Shown one piece after another: positions 7,769 through 16,937 of a DNA stretch of 64,000 nt. Position 1 is the first letter of the stretch. Every line of letters starts with the position of its first letter. The stretch is from Streptomyces lucensis JCM 4490 (GTDB lineage Bacteria > Actinomycetota > Actinomycetes > Streptomycetales > Streptomycetaceae): contig NZ_BMUE01000011.1 in NCBI RefSeq assembly GCF_014650035.1, positions 124,001 to 188,000 on the forward strand, written 5' to 3'. The notes beneath the pieces are model-generated. The model did no database searches, had not been told where the DNA came from, and saw only the letters and a list, made by a program, of their open reading frames with translations. Position numbers and translations under genes: made by a program.

Positions 7769-8713
7769 TCACGCCACCCGGCGTGCCGTGTACTCCGCGA
7801 TCTCCGCCATCGGCGGCCGTTCCTCGGTGTCCACCGAGTAGGTGCGCGGCTCGAACCCGTCCGCGCCCCGCTCGAACTGGGTCAGGGCCGGCCTCACCAG
7901 ATGCCCGCGGGCCAGCCGGAGCTGCGCCGTGCGGTAGATGGCCGCCGCCATCCGGCCCAGCGCCTGGCCGTCCTGGTGCCGGTGCTTGCGCACCCCCACG
8001 TCCACCTGGGCCAGTGCGTCGAGCCCCACCAGGTGCAGGGCGTCCACCAGCATCCCCAGCTCCACGCCGTAGCCGACCGGGAACGGCAGCTGTTCCAGCA
8101 GCGAGCGGCGGGCCGCGTACTCGCCGCCCAGCGGCTGGACGAAGCCGGCCAGCTGCGGCCAGTGCATGTTCAGCAGCGGGCGGGCCATCAGCTCGGTGAC
8201 CCGGCCGCCCTGCCCCGCGGCGCCGCCGAGCGGGCGGTCGTACATGCCCTTGACGAGGTCGACCTCGGGATCGGTGAGCAGCGGTCCGACGATTCCCGAC
8301 ACGAACTCGGAGGAGAAGTCCCGCAGGTCCGCGTCGATGAAGCAGACGATGTCCCCGCCGGTCACGAGCAGCGAGCGCCACAGCACCTCGCCCTTGCCGG
8401 GCACGGCGGGAATGCGCGGCAGTATCTCGTCGCGGTGGACGACCCGCGCGCCCGCCGCCGCGGCGACCCGGGACGTCCCGTCGGTGGAGCCGGAGTCGAC
8501 GACGACGATCTCGTCGACGAGCGGGACCTGCTCCACGAGGTCGTGCCGGATGACCGCGACGATGTCGCCGACGGTCTCCTCCTCGTTGAGCGCGGGCAGT
8601 ACGACGCTGACCGTCTGCCCCGTGCGCTGTTTGGCGGCGAGCACCTTGTGCAGCGGGCGATCGGTCACGGACCAGGAGCGGGTGCTCAGCCAGCGCTCGA
8701 CTTCTTCCAGCAC
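7769..8713 (-). CDS. gpgS: Glucosyl-3-phosphoglycerate synthase
   Basis: GT-A fold glycosyltransferase of 314 aa that transfers glucose from an NDP-glucose to 3-phosphoglycerate, first step to glucosylglycerate and, in mycobacteria, methylglucose polysaccharides. Diagnostic parts: VSVVLPALNEEETVGDIV, DEIVVVDSGSTDGTS, PGKGEVLWRSL, the metal motif DADLRDF, LVKGMYDRPLGG and the EYAARRSLLEQLPFPVGYGVELGMLVD segment. The GTG start at 8713 follows GAGGAG by about 9 nt. It lies 95 bp upstream of otsA on the same strand, so the two may be cotranscribed as compatible-solute genes, though otsA also has its own -10. No phosphatase (gpgP) is adjacent. Confidence 0.9.
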   Translation of the reverse strand: MLEEVERWLSTRSWSVTDRPLHKVLAAKQRTGQTVSVVLPALNEEETVGDIVAVIRHDLVEQVPLVDEIVVVDSGSTDGTSRVAAAAGARVVHRDEILPRIPAVPGKGEVLWRSLLVTGGDIVCFIDADLRDFSSEFVSGIVGPLLTDPEVDLVKGMYDRPLGGAAGQGGRVTELMARPLLNMHWPQLAGFVQPLGGEYAARRSLLEQLPFPVGYGVELGMLVDALHLVGLDALAQVDVGVRKHRHQDGQALGRMAAAIYRTAQLRLARGHLVRPALTQFERGADGFEPRTYSVDTEERPPMAEIAEYTARRVA

Positions 8714-8844
8714 GGTCCCGGGCTCCTCACGGTGTCTCGCGGTTCGGACGACTATCTCAACTGTCCTGGCCGTCGGTTACAGTCTTGAACAACGCCGATG
8801 ACCATCGCATGTCGGGGGTCGGCGGCGTCTACAACCACATACAG

Positions 8845-8996
8845 CTCATCCAGAGGGGCAGAGGGACACGGCCCGATGAAGCCCCGGCAACCCTCCAGTC
8901 GGTTCTCGTAGATCATTCCTGATCGCTCCGCGAGGCTCCCGGCTAGGGAAGGTGCCAAATCCGTCTCACGGCGAGGTGCGCCGTGAGGAAGATGAG
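8845..8996 (+). ncRNA. SAM-I (S-box) riboswitch upstream of the thrC-like gene
   Basis: The conserved S-box blocks occur in order: CTCATCCAGAGGGGCAGAGG (P1 and kink-turn side), GGGACACGGCCCGATGAA, CCCCGGCAACC, then AAGGTGCCAAATCC and GAGGAAGATGAG. The closing helix P1 is CTCATC (8845-8850) with GATGAG (8991-8996). The 3' strand of P1 runs directly into the Shine-Dalgarno region GAGGAGAAAGG of the gene starting at 9016, so ligand-stabilised P1 would mask the ribosome site: probable translational control. A possible -10, TACAGT, lies at 8778-8783. No intrinsic terminator separates aptamer and gene. Confidence 0.92.
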
Positions 8997-9015
8997 GAGA
9001 AAGGGCCTCGCCTCC

Positions 9016-10299
9016 ATGGCTGTGCAGACAGTTGCAACCACCAGCAATCCCGCCGTCGACCTCGGTCCCGCCGCCGCCCTGAGCTGTCGCGAGTGCGGTC
9101 ACCGGGTACCCCTCGGACCGGTCTTCGCCTGCGAGGAGTGTTTCGGCCCGCTGGAGATCGCCTACGACTTCTCCGCCTACGACACCGAAGAGCTGCGTGC
9201 GCGCATCGAGGCGGGCCCCGCGAACATCTGGCGCTACGCGCCCCTGCTGCCCGTCCCCGCCGACGTGGCCGGCAAGCCCAACCTGAACCCGGGCTGGACC
9301 CAGCTCGTCAAGGCCGACAACCTCGCCCGCGAGCTGGGCGTCACCGGCGGCCTGTACGTGAAGGACGACTCCGGCAACCCGACGCACTCCTTCAAGGACC
9401 GCGTCGTCGCCCAGGCCCTGGAGGCCGCCCGCGCCTTCGGCTTCACCACGCTCTCCTGCTCCTCCACCGGCAACCTCGCCGGCGCCGTGGGCGCCGCCGC
9501 CGCCCGGGCCGGCCTCCGCTCCTGCGTGTTCATCCCGCACGACCTGGAGCAGGGCAAGGTCGTCATGGCCGCGGTCTACGGCGGTGAGCTCGTCGGCATC
9601 GAGGGCAACTACGACGACGTGAACCGCTTCTGCTCCGAGCTGATCGGCGACCCGGCCGGCGAGGGCTGGGGCTTCGTCAACGTCAACCTGCGGCCGTACT
9701 ACGCGGAGGGCTCGAAGACCCTGGCGTACGAGATCTGCGAGCAGCTCGGCTGGCGGCTGCCCGACCAGATCGTCGTCCCGATCGCCTCCGGCTCCCAGCT
9801 CACGAAGATCGACAAGGGTCTGCAGGAGCTGGTGAAGCTGGGCCTGGTCGAGGACCGGCCGTACAAGATCTTCGGCGCGCAGGCCGAGGGCTGCTCGCCG
9901 GTGTCCACGGCGTTCAAGGCCGGCCACGACGTGGTCCGCCCGCAGAAGCCGAACACCATCGCCAAGTCGCTCGCCATCGGCAACCCGGCCGACGGCCCGT
10001 ACGTCCTCGACATCGCGCGCCGCACCGGCGGTGCCGTGGAGGACGTGACGGACGCGGACGTCGTCGACGCGATCAAGCTGCTGGCGCGCACGGAGGGCAT
10101 CTTCGCGGAGACGGCGGGCGGCGTGACCGTCGGCGTCACCCGCAAGCTGCTCAAGGAGGGCGTGCTGGACCCGGCGAAGACGACGGTCGTCCTCAACACG
10201 GGCGACGGCCTCAAGACCCTCGACGCGGTGGCCGGCACCGGTCTCACCGCGACCATCCGCCCCAACCTGGAGTCGTTCCGAGAGGCTGGCCTCGCATGA
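9016..10299 (+). CDS. thrC: Threonine-synthase-family PLP enzyme (annotated thrC; possible sulfur-carrier-dependent homocysteine synthase)
   Basis: A 427-aa fold-type-II PLP enzyme. Residues 24-42 hold a zinc-ribbon-like CREC...CEEC, residues 117-129 carry DDSGNPTHSFKDR with the PLP Lys127, and SSTGNLAGAVGAAAARAG is the phosphate/PLP loop. Classical threonine synthase converts O-phosphohomoserine to threonine. Context argues for another job: it is controlled by a SAM riboswitch, and its stop overlaps (ATGA) the start of a CysO-like sulfur carrier, while from memory Streptomyces keep another threonine synthase with hom and thrB elsewhere. A product of homocysteine from O-phosphohomoserine and a thiocarboxylated carrier is plausible. 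ATG 9016 is used because the riboswitch ends just before its SD. Confidence 0.85.
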   Translation: MAVQTVATTSNPAVDLGPAAALSCRECGHRVPLGPVFACEECFGPLEIAYDFSAYDTEELRARIEAGPANIWRYAPLLPVPADVAGKPNLNPGWTQLVKADNLARELGVTGGLYVKDDSGNPTHSFKDRVVAQALEAARAFGFTTLSCSSTGNLAGAVGAAAARAGLRSCVFIPHDLEQGKVVMAAVYGGELVGIEGNYDDVNRFCSELIGDPAGEGWGFVNVNLRPYYAEGSKTLAYEICEQLGWRLPDQIVVPIASGSQLTKIDKGLQELVKLGLVEDRPYKIFGAQAEGCSPVSTAFKAGHDVVRPQKPNTIAKSLAIGNPADGPYVLDIARRTGGAVEDVTDADVVDAIKLLARTEGIFAETAGGVTVGVTRKLLKEGVLDPAKTTVVLNTGDGLKTLDAVAGTGLTATIRPNLESFREAGLA

Positions 10300-10571
10300 G
10301 CGTGACCGTTCGCATCCCCACCATCCTGCGCACCTACACCGGTGGCCAGGCCGAGGTCGCCGCCGAGGGGGGCACCCTCGGCGAGGTCATCGAGGACCTG
10401 GAGAAGAACCACACCGGGATCGCCGCCCGCGTGCTGGACGACCAGGGCAAGCTGCGCCGGTTCGTCAACGTCTACGTCAACGACGACGACGTCCGCTTCG
10501 AGCAGGGCCTCGAGACGGCTACTCCCGACGGCGCCGGCGTTTCCATCATTCCGGCCGTCGCCGGCGGCTGA
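10296..10571 (+). CDS. CysO/MoaD/ThiS-like sulfur-carrier protein
   Basis: A 91-aa ubiquitin-fold protein ending in AVAGG, the exposed di-glycine tail needed for adenylation and thiocarboxylation by a MoeZ/MoeB-type enzyme. Its segments VRIPTILRTYTGGQ, RRFVNVYVNDDDVRF and SIIPAVAGG closely resemble mycobacterial CysO, which donates sulfur to O-phosphoserine through CysM. Here it overlaps the thrC-like gene by 4 nt, so both are made from one mRNA and presumably in balance. No activating enzyme, CysM or Mec peptidase gene is in this window. The carrier family is clear; its acceptor enzyme is inferred. Confidence 0.9.
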   Translation: MSVTVRIPTILRTYTGGQAEVAAEGGTLGEVIEDLEKNHTGIAARVLDDQGKLRRFVNVYVNDDDVRFEQGLETATPDGAGVSIIPAVAGG

Positions 10572-10631
10572 CCGGCTGACGGAATGACCGATCATTACCA
10601 TCGGTAACAGCGGTCACTTATCGTTCACCGG

Positions 10632-10666
10632 ATTGCCCCCTCCGTGTAAGAAGCGGAGGGGGCAAT
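10632..10666 (+). terminator. Intrinsic terminator after thrC-cysO
   Basis: A perfect 13-bp stem (ATTGCCCCCTCCG pairing with CGGAGGGGGCAAT) with a 9-nt loop, 60 bp after the cysO stop. The tail TCTGTGTG has only a modest T content, as is usual in Streptomyces. Confidence 0.85.
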
Positions 10667-11022
10667 TCTGTGTGATTGAGCGCGGTACAGTTGGGGAACA
10701 CGGTCCCCGGCTTCGGGTCGCGGGCCCTGGATTCCTGCCGCGACACCCGACGAGAAGTGGCCAAAGTGCCCGGGTTATATGCGGCTTTTGCGCCATTTAC
10801 GGGGCCCGACTTGCCCTGCATTCGCACGAATTCTCGGCACATTCCGGACCGCGCTCATCCAGAATTCTCGTCCGATTGACCTGTTGCAGAGGGCAGTTGG
10901 ACAGATACATTCAGCCGCGGTCGACGCGTTCCGGCGCACGCCCCCGACCCATGGGGGGTGAGGTCTGACCCGGGTCCGCGAAGTGCGGATCTGTGCAAGG
11001 GCCAGTAATAGGGGAGTTAGGC
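10667..11022 (+). other. Long upstream region of the cold-shock gene, no gene seen
   Basis: About 350 bp, clearly less GC-rich than the neighbourhood, holding no convincing coding frame. It should contain the cold-shock gene promoter and a leader; I cannot assign a -35/-10 pair with confidence. Confidence 0.5.
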
Positions 11023-11226
11023 ATGGCTCAGGGCACCGTCAAGTGGTTCAACGCGGAGAAGGGGTACGGCTTCATCGCGGTCGACGGTGGTGCGGACGTC
11101 TTCGTCCACTACAGCGCCATTCAGATGGACGGCTACCGCACCCTGGAAGAGGGCCAGCGGGTGGAGTTCGAGATCTCGCAGGGCCAGAAGGGCCCGCAGG
11201 CCGACATGGTTCGCCTCAGCGCCTGA
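11023..11226 (+). CDS. Cold-shock domain protein (67 aa)
   Basis: A single CSD, MAQGTVKWFNAEKGYGFIAV..., with RNP1 KGYGFI (residues 14-19) and RNP2 VFVHYSAI. It binds single-stranded RNA/DNA as an RNA chaperone. The ATG at 11023 is preceded by GGGGAG about 7 nt upstream. Flanked by strong hairpin terminators on both sides, so it is a one-gene unit. Position next to groEL2 matches the S. coelicolor arrangement I recall. Confidence 0.95.
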   Translation: MAQGTVKWFNAEKGYGFIAVDGGADVFVHYSAIQMDGYRTLEEGQRVEFEISQGQKGPQADMVRLSA

Positions 11227-11240
11227 ACGTTTCTCGTTGT

Positions 11241-11277
11241 CGAAGGGCCCGCACCGGCACAGGGTGCGGGCCCTTCG
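11241..11277. terminator. Intrinsic terminator after the cold-shock gene
   Basis: A perfect 15-bp stem (CGAAGGGCCCGCACC with GGTGCGGGCCCTTCG), loop GGCACAG, starting 15 bp after the stop codon. Confidence 0.88.
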
Positions 11278-11336
11278 GCGTGCCCGGGTTCCGCTGTTCG
11301 CGTGCGGCTGACGGGGCGGCCGTACCCCCCGAGGCG

Positions 11337-11363
11337 CTTGCACTCGACCATGCCGAGTGCTAA
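11337..11363. promoter_or_regulatory. CIRCE operator 1 (HrcA) of groEL2
   Basis: CTTGCACTC-N9-GAGTGCTAA; the right arm matches the CIRCE consensus TTAGCACTC-N9-GAGTGCTAA exactly and the left arm at seven of nine positions. HrcA represses chaperone genes through this element. Confidence 0.85.
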
Positions 11364-11371
11364 TCATTGCG

Positions 11372-11398
11372 TTAGCACTCTGAAGGTGAGAGTGACAG
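11372..11398. promoter_or_regulatory. CIRCE operator 2 (HrcA) of groEL2
   Basis: TTAGCACTC-N9-GAGTGACAG; the left arm matches the consensus exactly, the right arm partly. It begins 9 bp after operator 1. The perfect inner halves of the two operators (GAGTGCTAA...TTAGCACTC) also form an inverted repeat. Confidence 0.8.
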
Positions 11399-11525
11399 TG
11401 ATGGACCGGGTCGGTGAGGCCCGCAGGCCAAGTGGGGCAAGGAACCACGCGGCCGGCGAGCCGTCCGTCGCGGGCGCGGGCGCGGTCCGAAGGAATCACC
11501 CCCAGTCCTGGAGGGACCACTTCAC

Positions 11526-13148
<1,623 letters not shown>

Positions 13149-13178
13149 TCGACCCAGGGTTGATCACTCGTCCTTCAG

Positions 13179-13226
13179 ACCGAGGGCGGTACCCCCAGCC
13201 ACTGCGCCGGGGGTACCGCCCTCGGT
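13179..13226. terminator. Strong terminator after groEL2
   Basis: A perfect 18-bp stem (ACCGAGGGCGGTACCCCC with its complement) and a 12-nt loop, 30 bp after the groEL2 stop. Confidence 0.9.
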
Positions 13227-13375
13227 CCGTTGTCGGGGGCGTTCGGGCCTCCGGGGGCGGACGGGGGTGTGCAGGGTGTGTCCGGGGTCACACGCAGGGC
13301 CCGCCGGTCCGGGAATGTGAGCCGGCGCATTGGCCGTTGCTTAAGAAGCTGCAACAATGCGCGCGCACATACCAG

Positions 13376-13387
13376 CCGGTTAACCGG
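13376..13387. promoter_or_regulatory. 12-bp palindrome upstream of the oxidoreductase
   Basis: CCGGTTAACCGG is perfectly symmetrical and lies about 40 bp before the GTG start. Just upstream (13336-13355) is GTTGC-N10-GCAAC. Either could be an operator; no regulator gene is adjacent. Confidence 0.4.
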
Positions 13388-13426
13388 ACCCAGCAGACCC
13401 CGCAACTTCACGAGGAGCCCCCCCAC

Positions 13427-14551
13427 GTGACCGTCTCCACGCCCGTCTCCCGCGCGGCCCGGATCCTGTCCCGGCCCATCACGCTGAACGGCCTCACCGT
13501 CCCCAACCGGATCGTGATGGCGCCGATGACCCGCATGTTCTCCCCGGGCGGCGTCCCCGGTGAGGACGTGCGCTCCTACTACGCGCGCCGCGCCGCCGCC
13601 GGCGTCGGCCTCATCGTCACCGAGGGCACGTACGTCGGCCACGACTCGGCCGGTCAGAGCCACCGCGTCCCCCGCTTCCACGGCGATGAGCAGCTGGCGG
13701 GCTGGGCGAAGGTCGCCGAGGACGTGCACGCGGCGGGCGGCACGATCGTCCCGCAGCTGTGGCACATCGGCATGGTCCGCAACGAGGGCGACGGGCCGTT
13801 CGAGGGCGCCCCCGCCGTCGGCCCCTCCGGGCTCGTCACCGCGGGCGCCGAGCCCACCGGCAGGACCATGACGCAGGCCGACCTGGACGACGTCATCGCC
13901 GCGTTCGCCCAGGCCGCCGCGGACGCCGAGCGCATCGGCTTCGACGGCGTGGAGATCCACGGCGCCCACGGCTACCTCGTCGACCAGTTCCTGTGGGAGG
14001 GCACCAACCGCCGCACGGACACGTACGGCGGCGACCCGGTGTCCCGCACCCGGTTCGCGGCGGAGATCGTCGCCGCGGTCCGCGAGAAGGTGTCCCCGGA
14101 GTTCCCCGTCCTCTTCCGCTACTCGCAGTGGAAGCAGCAGGACTACACCGCCCGCCTCGCCGAGACCCCCGAGGAGCTGGAGGCGATCCTCACCCCGCTG
14201 GCCGCCGCGGGCGTCGACGTCTTCCACGCCTCCACCCGCCGCTACTGGCTGCCGGAGTTCGACGGCTCGGACCTGAACCTGGCCGGCTGGACGAAGAAGC
14301 TCACCGGCAAGCCGGTCATCACCGTCGGCTCGGTCGGCCTCGACGGCGACTTCCTGGGCGCCTTCCAGGGCGAGAACTCCCCGCTCAAGGGCATCGACAA
14401 CCTCCTCGACCGCCTGGAGTCCGACGAGTTCGACATGGTCGCCGTCGGCCGCGCGCTGCTCCAGGACCCCCAGTGGGCGGCCAAGGTCCTCTCCGGCCGC
14501 TTCGAGGAGCTGCGACCCTACGACGCGGCGGCGGTGAAGACGCTCAGCTGA
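13427..14551 (+). CDS. NADH:flavin oxidoreductase, old-yellow-enzyme family
   Basis: A 374-aa FMN-dependent TIM-barrel enzyme that reduces activated C=C bonds with NAD(P)H. Features: PITLNGLTVPNRIVMAPMTRMFS at the N-terminus, GLIVTEGTYVG, PQLWHIG, and the family signature IHGAHGYLVDQFLWEGTNRRTDTYGG. The C-terminal FMN-phosphate part FDMVAVGRALLQDPQWAAKV is present. GTG 13427 follows GAGGAG; the frame is open far upstream, but that part lacks family features and contains the groEL2 terminator. The natural substrate is unknown. Same strand as the esterase 64 bp downstream. Confidence 0.92.
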   Translation: MTVSTPVSRAARILSRPITLNGLTVPNRIVMAPMTRMFSPGGVPGEDVRSYYARRAAAGVGLIVTEGTYVGHDSAGQSHRVPRFHGDEQLAGWAKVAEDVHAAGGTIVPQLWHIGMVRNEGDGPFEGAPAVGPSGLVTAGAEPTGRTMTQADLDDVIAAFAQAAADAERIGFDGVEIHGAHGYLVDQFLWEGTNRRTDTYGGDPVSRTRFAAEIVAAVREKVSPEFPVLFRYSQWKQQDYTARLAETPEELEAILTPLAAAGVDVFHASTRRYWLPEFDGSDLNLAGWTKKLTGKPVITVGSVGLDGDFLGAFQGENSPLKGIDNLLDRLESDEFDMVAVGRALLQDPQWAAKVLSGRFEELRPYDAAAVKTLS

Positions 14552-14615
14552 CGGGGCACTCGTGATCGCTCCCGTGCGTTCCCCTGATGACCGGTGAGGC
14601 CAGTGAGGAGCGGGC

Positions 14616-16163
14616 ATGACGACGAGCGAGTTCCACGCCCCGAGCACCGAGACCCCCGTGGTGCGCACCGCCTCCGGCGCGGTGCGCGGGCTGCGCGAGG
14701 GGGACCTGTCGGTGTTCCGGGGCGTCCCCTTCGCCGAACCACCGGTCGGCGCGGCCCGCTTCCAGGCCCCGCGCCGGGTCCGGCCCTGGGACGGCACCCG
14801 GGAGGCGTTCGCCTTCGGCCCGCCGCCCCCGCAGGAGTCCGGCGCCCTGGGCCGCGCCGCCCGCCCCACCGGGCCCCTGGGTGACGACTGGCTGACGCTG
14901 AACGTCTGGACGCCCGACCCGGACCCGTCCTCGGCCCGCCCGGTGATGGTGTGGATCCACGGCGGCTCCTACCGGCGGGGCCACGGCGGCATGCCGGGGT
15001 ACGACGCCCAGCACATCGCCCGCGACGGCGACGTCGTGGTCGTCACCTTCAACTACCGCCTGGGCATGGAGGGTTTCGTCCTCTGGGAGGGCGCCCCGGC
15101 CAACCGGGGCCTGCTGGACCAGGTGGCGGCCCTGGAATGGGTGCGGGAGAACATCGCGGCGTTCGGCGGCGACCCGGACCGGGTCACGGTCTTCGGCGAG
15201 TCGGCCGGCGCGGGCTCCCTCGCCTCGCTGCTGGCGATGCCCAGGGCGCGGGGCCTGTTCCGGCGGGCGGTGGCGCAGAGCGTGACCGGCACCTACTACT
15301 CGGCCGACCTGGCCCGCGACATGGCGACGGCACTGGCGGCGGAGGCGGGCCGGAAGCCGGCGGCGGCCGACGTGGCGGCGGTGGACCCCCGCGAACTGCC
15401 GGAGGCGGGCCGTTCCCTGTCGGCCAGGATGCTCCAGTACCTGGACCGCTGGGGCCAGGCGGCACCCACCGCCACCCCCTTCTCACCGGTGGTCGACGGT
15501 GACGTGCTGCCCACCACCCCCTGGCCGGCACTGGCCTCGGGCGCGGCGCGGGACGTGGACCTGCTGGTCGGCCACAACCGCGACGAGGCACGGCTGTTCC
15601 TGTACATCGCCGGCGTTCTCGGCACCGTCGCCGATGACCGTGCGACGGCAATGCTGAGGCTGATGGCACCGGGCGGTGAGGCGGGCGAGCGCGCCTACCG
15701 CGAGGCGTTCCCCGAAGCCTCCCCCGACGAGCTGTTCGAACGCGTCCACACGGACCGGCTGTTCGCGATGCCGACCCTGCACCTGGCCCAGGCCCAGCTG
15801 GCCGGCGGCGGCCGGGCCCACGTCTACGAACTGACCTGGCCGGCCCCGGGAGGCGGGGGCGCGCTGGGCGCCTGCCACGGCCTGGACATCCCGCTGCTCT
15901 TCGGCACGTTCGGCGCGGACCTCGGCGCCCTCCTCTTCTCCGACGGCGATCCCACACCGGAGGGCGAGTACCTCTCCGCCCGCATCCGCCGCTCCTGGAC
16001 GGCCTTCGCGCACACCGGCGACCCCGGCTGGCCGGAGTACGACACGCGGGCCCGTCCCGTGCAGGTGCTCGACGCGCACCCGAGGGTGGAGCCGTACCCG
16101 GAGGAGCGGACGAGACGCATCTGGGAGCACCACGACTTCGAGCCGCTCCCCCTGCTGACGTGA
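14616..16163 (+). CDS. Carboxylesterase, type B family
   Basis: An alpha/beta-hydrolase of 515 aa. It shows GVPFAEPPVG, the oxyanion segment VMVWIHGGSYRRG (about 110-122), FNYRLGMEGF, and the nucleophile elbow FGESAGAGS with Ser196; the expected His is in GACHGLDIPLLFG. No signal peptide is seen, so cytosolic. It probably hydrolyses small hydrophobic esters or p-nitrobenzyl-type esters, but the physiological substrate is not known. The ORF ends 6 bp from the stop of the convergent hypothetical gene. Confidence 0.92.
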   Translation: MTTSEFHAPSTETPVVRTASGAVRGLREGDLSVFRGVPFAEPPVGAARFQAPRRVRPWDGTREAFAFGPPPPQESGALGRAARPTGPLGDDWLTLNVWTPDPDPSSARPVMVWIHGGSYRRGHGGMPGYDAQHIARDGDVVVVTFNYRLGMEGFVLWEGAPANRGLLDQVAALEWVRENIAAFGGDPDRVTVFGESAGAGSLASLLAMPRARGLFRRAVAQSVTGTYYSADLARDMATALAAEAGRKPAAADVAAVDPRELPEAGRSLSARMLQYLDRWGQAAPTATPFSPVVDGDVLPTTPWPALASGAARDVDLLVGHNRDEARLFLYIAGVLGTVADDRATAMLRLMAPGGEAGERAYREAFPEASPDELFERVHTDRLFAMPTLHLAQAQLAGGGRAHVYELTWPAPGGGGALGACHGLDIPLLFGTFGADLGALLFSDGDPTPEGEYLSARIRRSWTAFAHTGDPGWPEYDTRARPVQVLDAHPRVEPYPEERTRRIWEHHDFEPLPLLT

Positions 16164-16169
16164 CGCGGC

Positions 16170-16742
16170 CTAGAGGTTCCCCATGGGTTCGATGTCGACG
16201 CGCACCGGCGTCCCCCACACCCGCAGCACCTCGTAGTCGGTGAACTCGTGCACGAGCCGGTACGCCATGGCGGGCCGTGACCCGCGCCGCTGGGCGGCGA
16301 TGTAGGCCTCGGCCTCCCGCCGGTCCCGCCTGGGCGTCCCGCACAGCTGCCACTCCTGCCCGTTCCACAGCTCCGGCAGCCACCGCTGCTGGGGCTGCGG
16401 CCGGTCGCCGCGCACGCCGTACCGGGACGGGGCGGTGGGGACGGGGCCGGCGTCCGACCGCCCACTGCTCTGGTACTCCGCCCGCCGCGCCGCCCGGCGC
16501 CGGGTCTCGCACAGCAGGCACCGGTCGGGCGCGCTCTCGTCCACGGGTCCCTGCGGGTGCTCGGGACACCGGGTGGTGGCCGCGTTCGAGGTGACGCTCT
16601 CGTCCAGCAGATCGAGCGCCCTGCGCAGATCGGCCTTGATCTCGTGCAGCCGGCCGTCCGGGGTGTCGGCGCCGAGCGCCTCCCCGTGCTCCCCGAGCAG
16701 CCGCAGCGCCCGTCCGAGGGCGGCGATCTGTGCGTGGTTCAT
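16170..16742 (-). CDS. Hypothetical protein with Cys-pair motifs
   Basis: A 190-aa protein I do not recognise. The first 50 residues are helical (MNHAQIAALGRALRLLGEHGEAL...), a central CPEHPQGPVDESAPDRCLLC could bind a metal, and the C-terminal half (WLPELWNGQEWQLCGTPRRDRREAEAYIAAQRR... EFTDYEVLRVWGTPVRVDIEPMGNL) looks like a small alpha/beta domain. ATG 16742 is chosen because the upstream in-frame extension is low-complexity and lacks an SD. No conserved partner is evident. Confidence 0.65.
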   Translation of the reverse strand: MNHAQIAALGRALRLLGEHGEALGADTPDGRLHEIKADLRRALDLLDESVTSNAATTRCPEHPQGPVDESAPDRCLLCETRRRAARRAEYQSSGRSDAGPVPTAPSRYGVRGDRPQPQQRWLPELWNGQEWQLCGTPRRDRREAEAYIAAQRRGSRPAMAYRLVHEFTDYEVLRVWGTPVRVDIEPMGNL

Positions 16743-16937
16743 GATCAGTCCGCGTGATCCTTCAGTTTCTCCGTGTCCAGGGTGGTGCCGACCGGGGGCG
16801 GCAGTTCGACGGTAGCGCCCCACGGGCGGCGGGGGGACCGGAGGGAGCGGCCGTCCTGCGGCTCACTCCCTCCCCCCTTCCTGAAAGAGGTCTCGGAGTC
16901 CGGAGCGTGAGGCCTGGGCTTCGGGGCGGCGGGCCGG
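16743..16937. other. Intergenic stretch, no gene seen
   Basis: About 195 bp between the hypothetical gene and the murQ stop, both leftward. I see no clear hairpin terminator or reading frame; it should contain the hypothetical gene's promoter. Confidence 0.4.
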
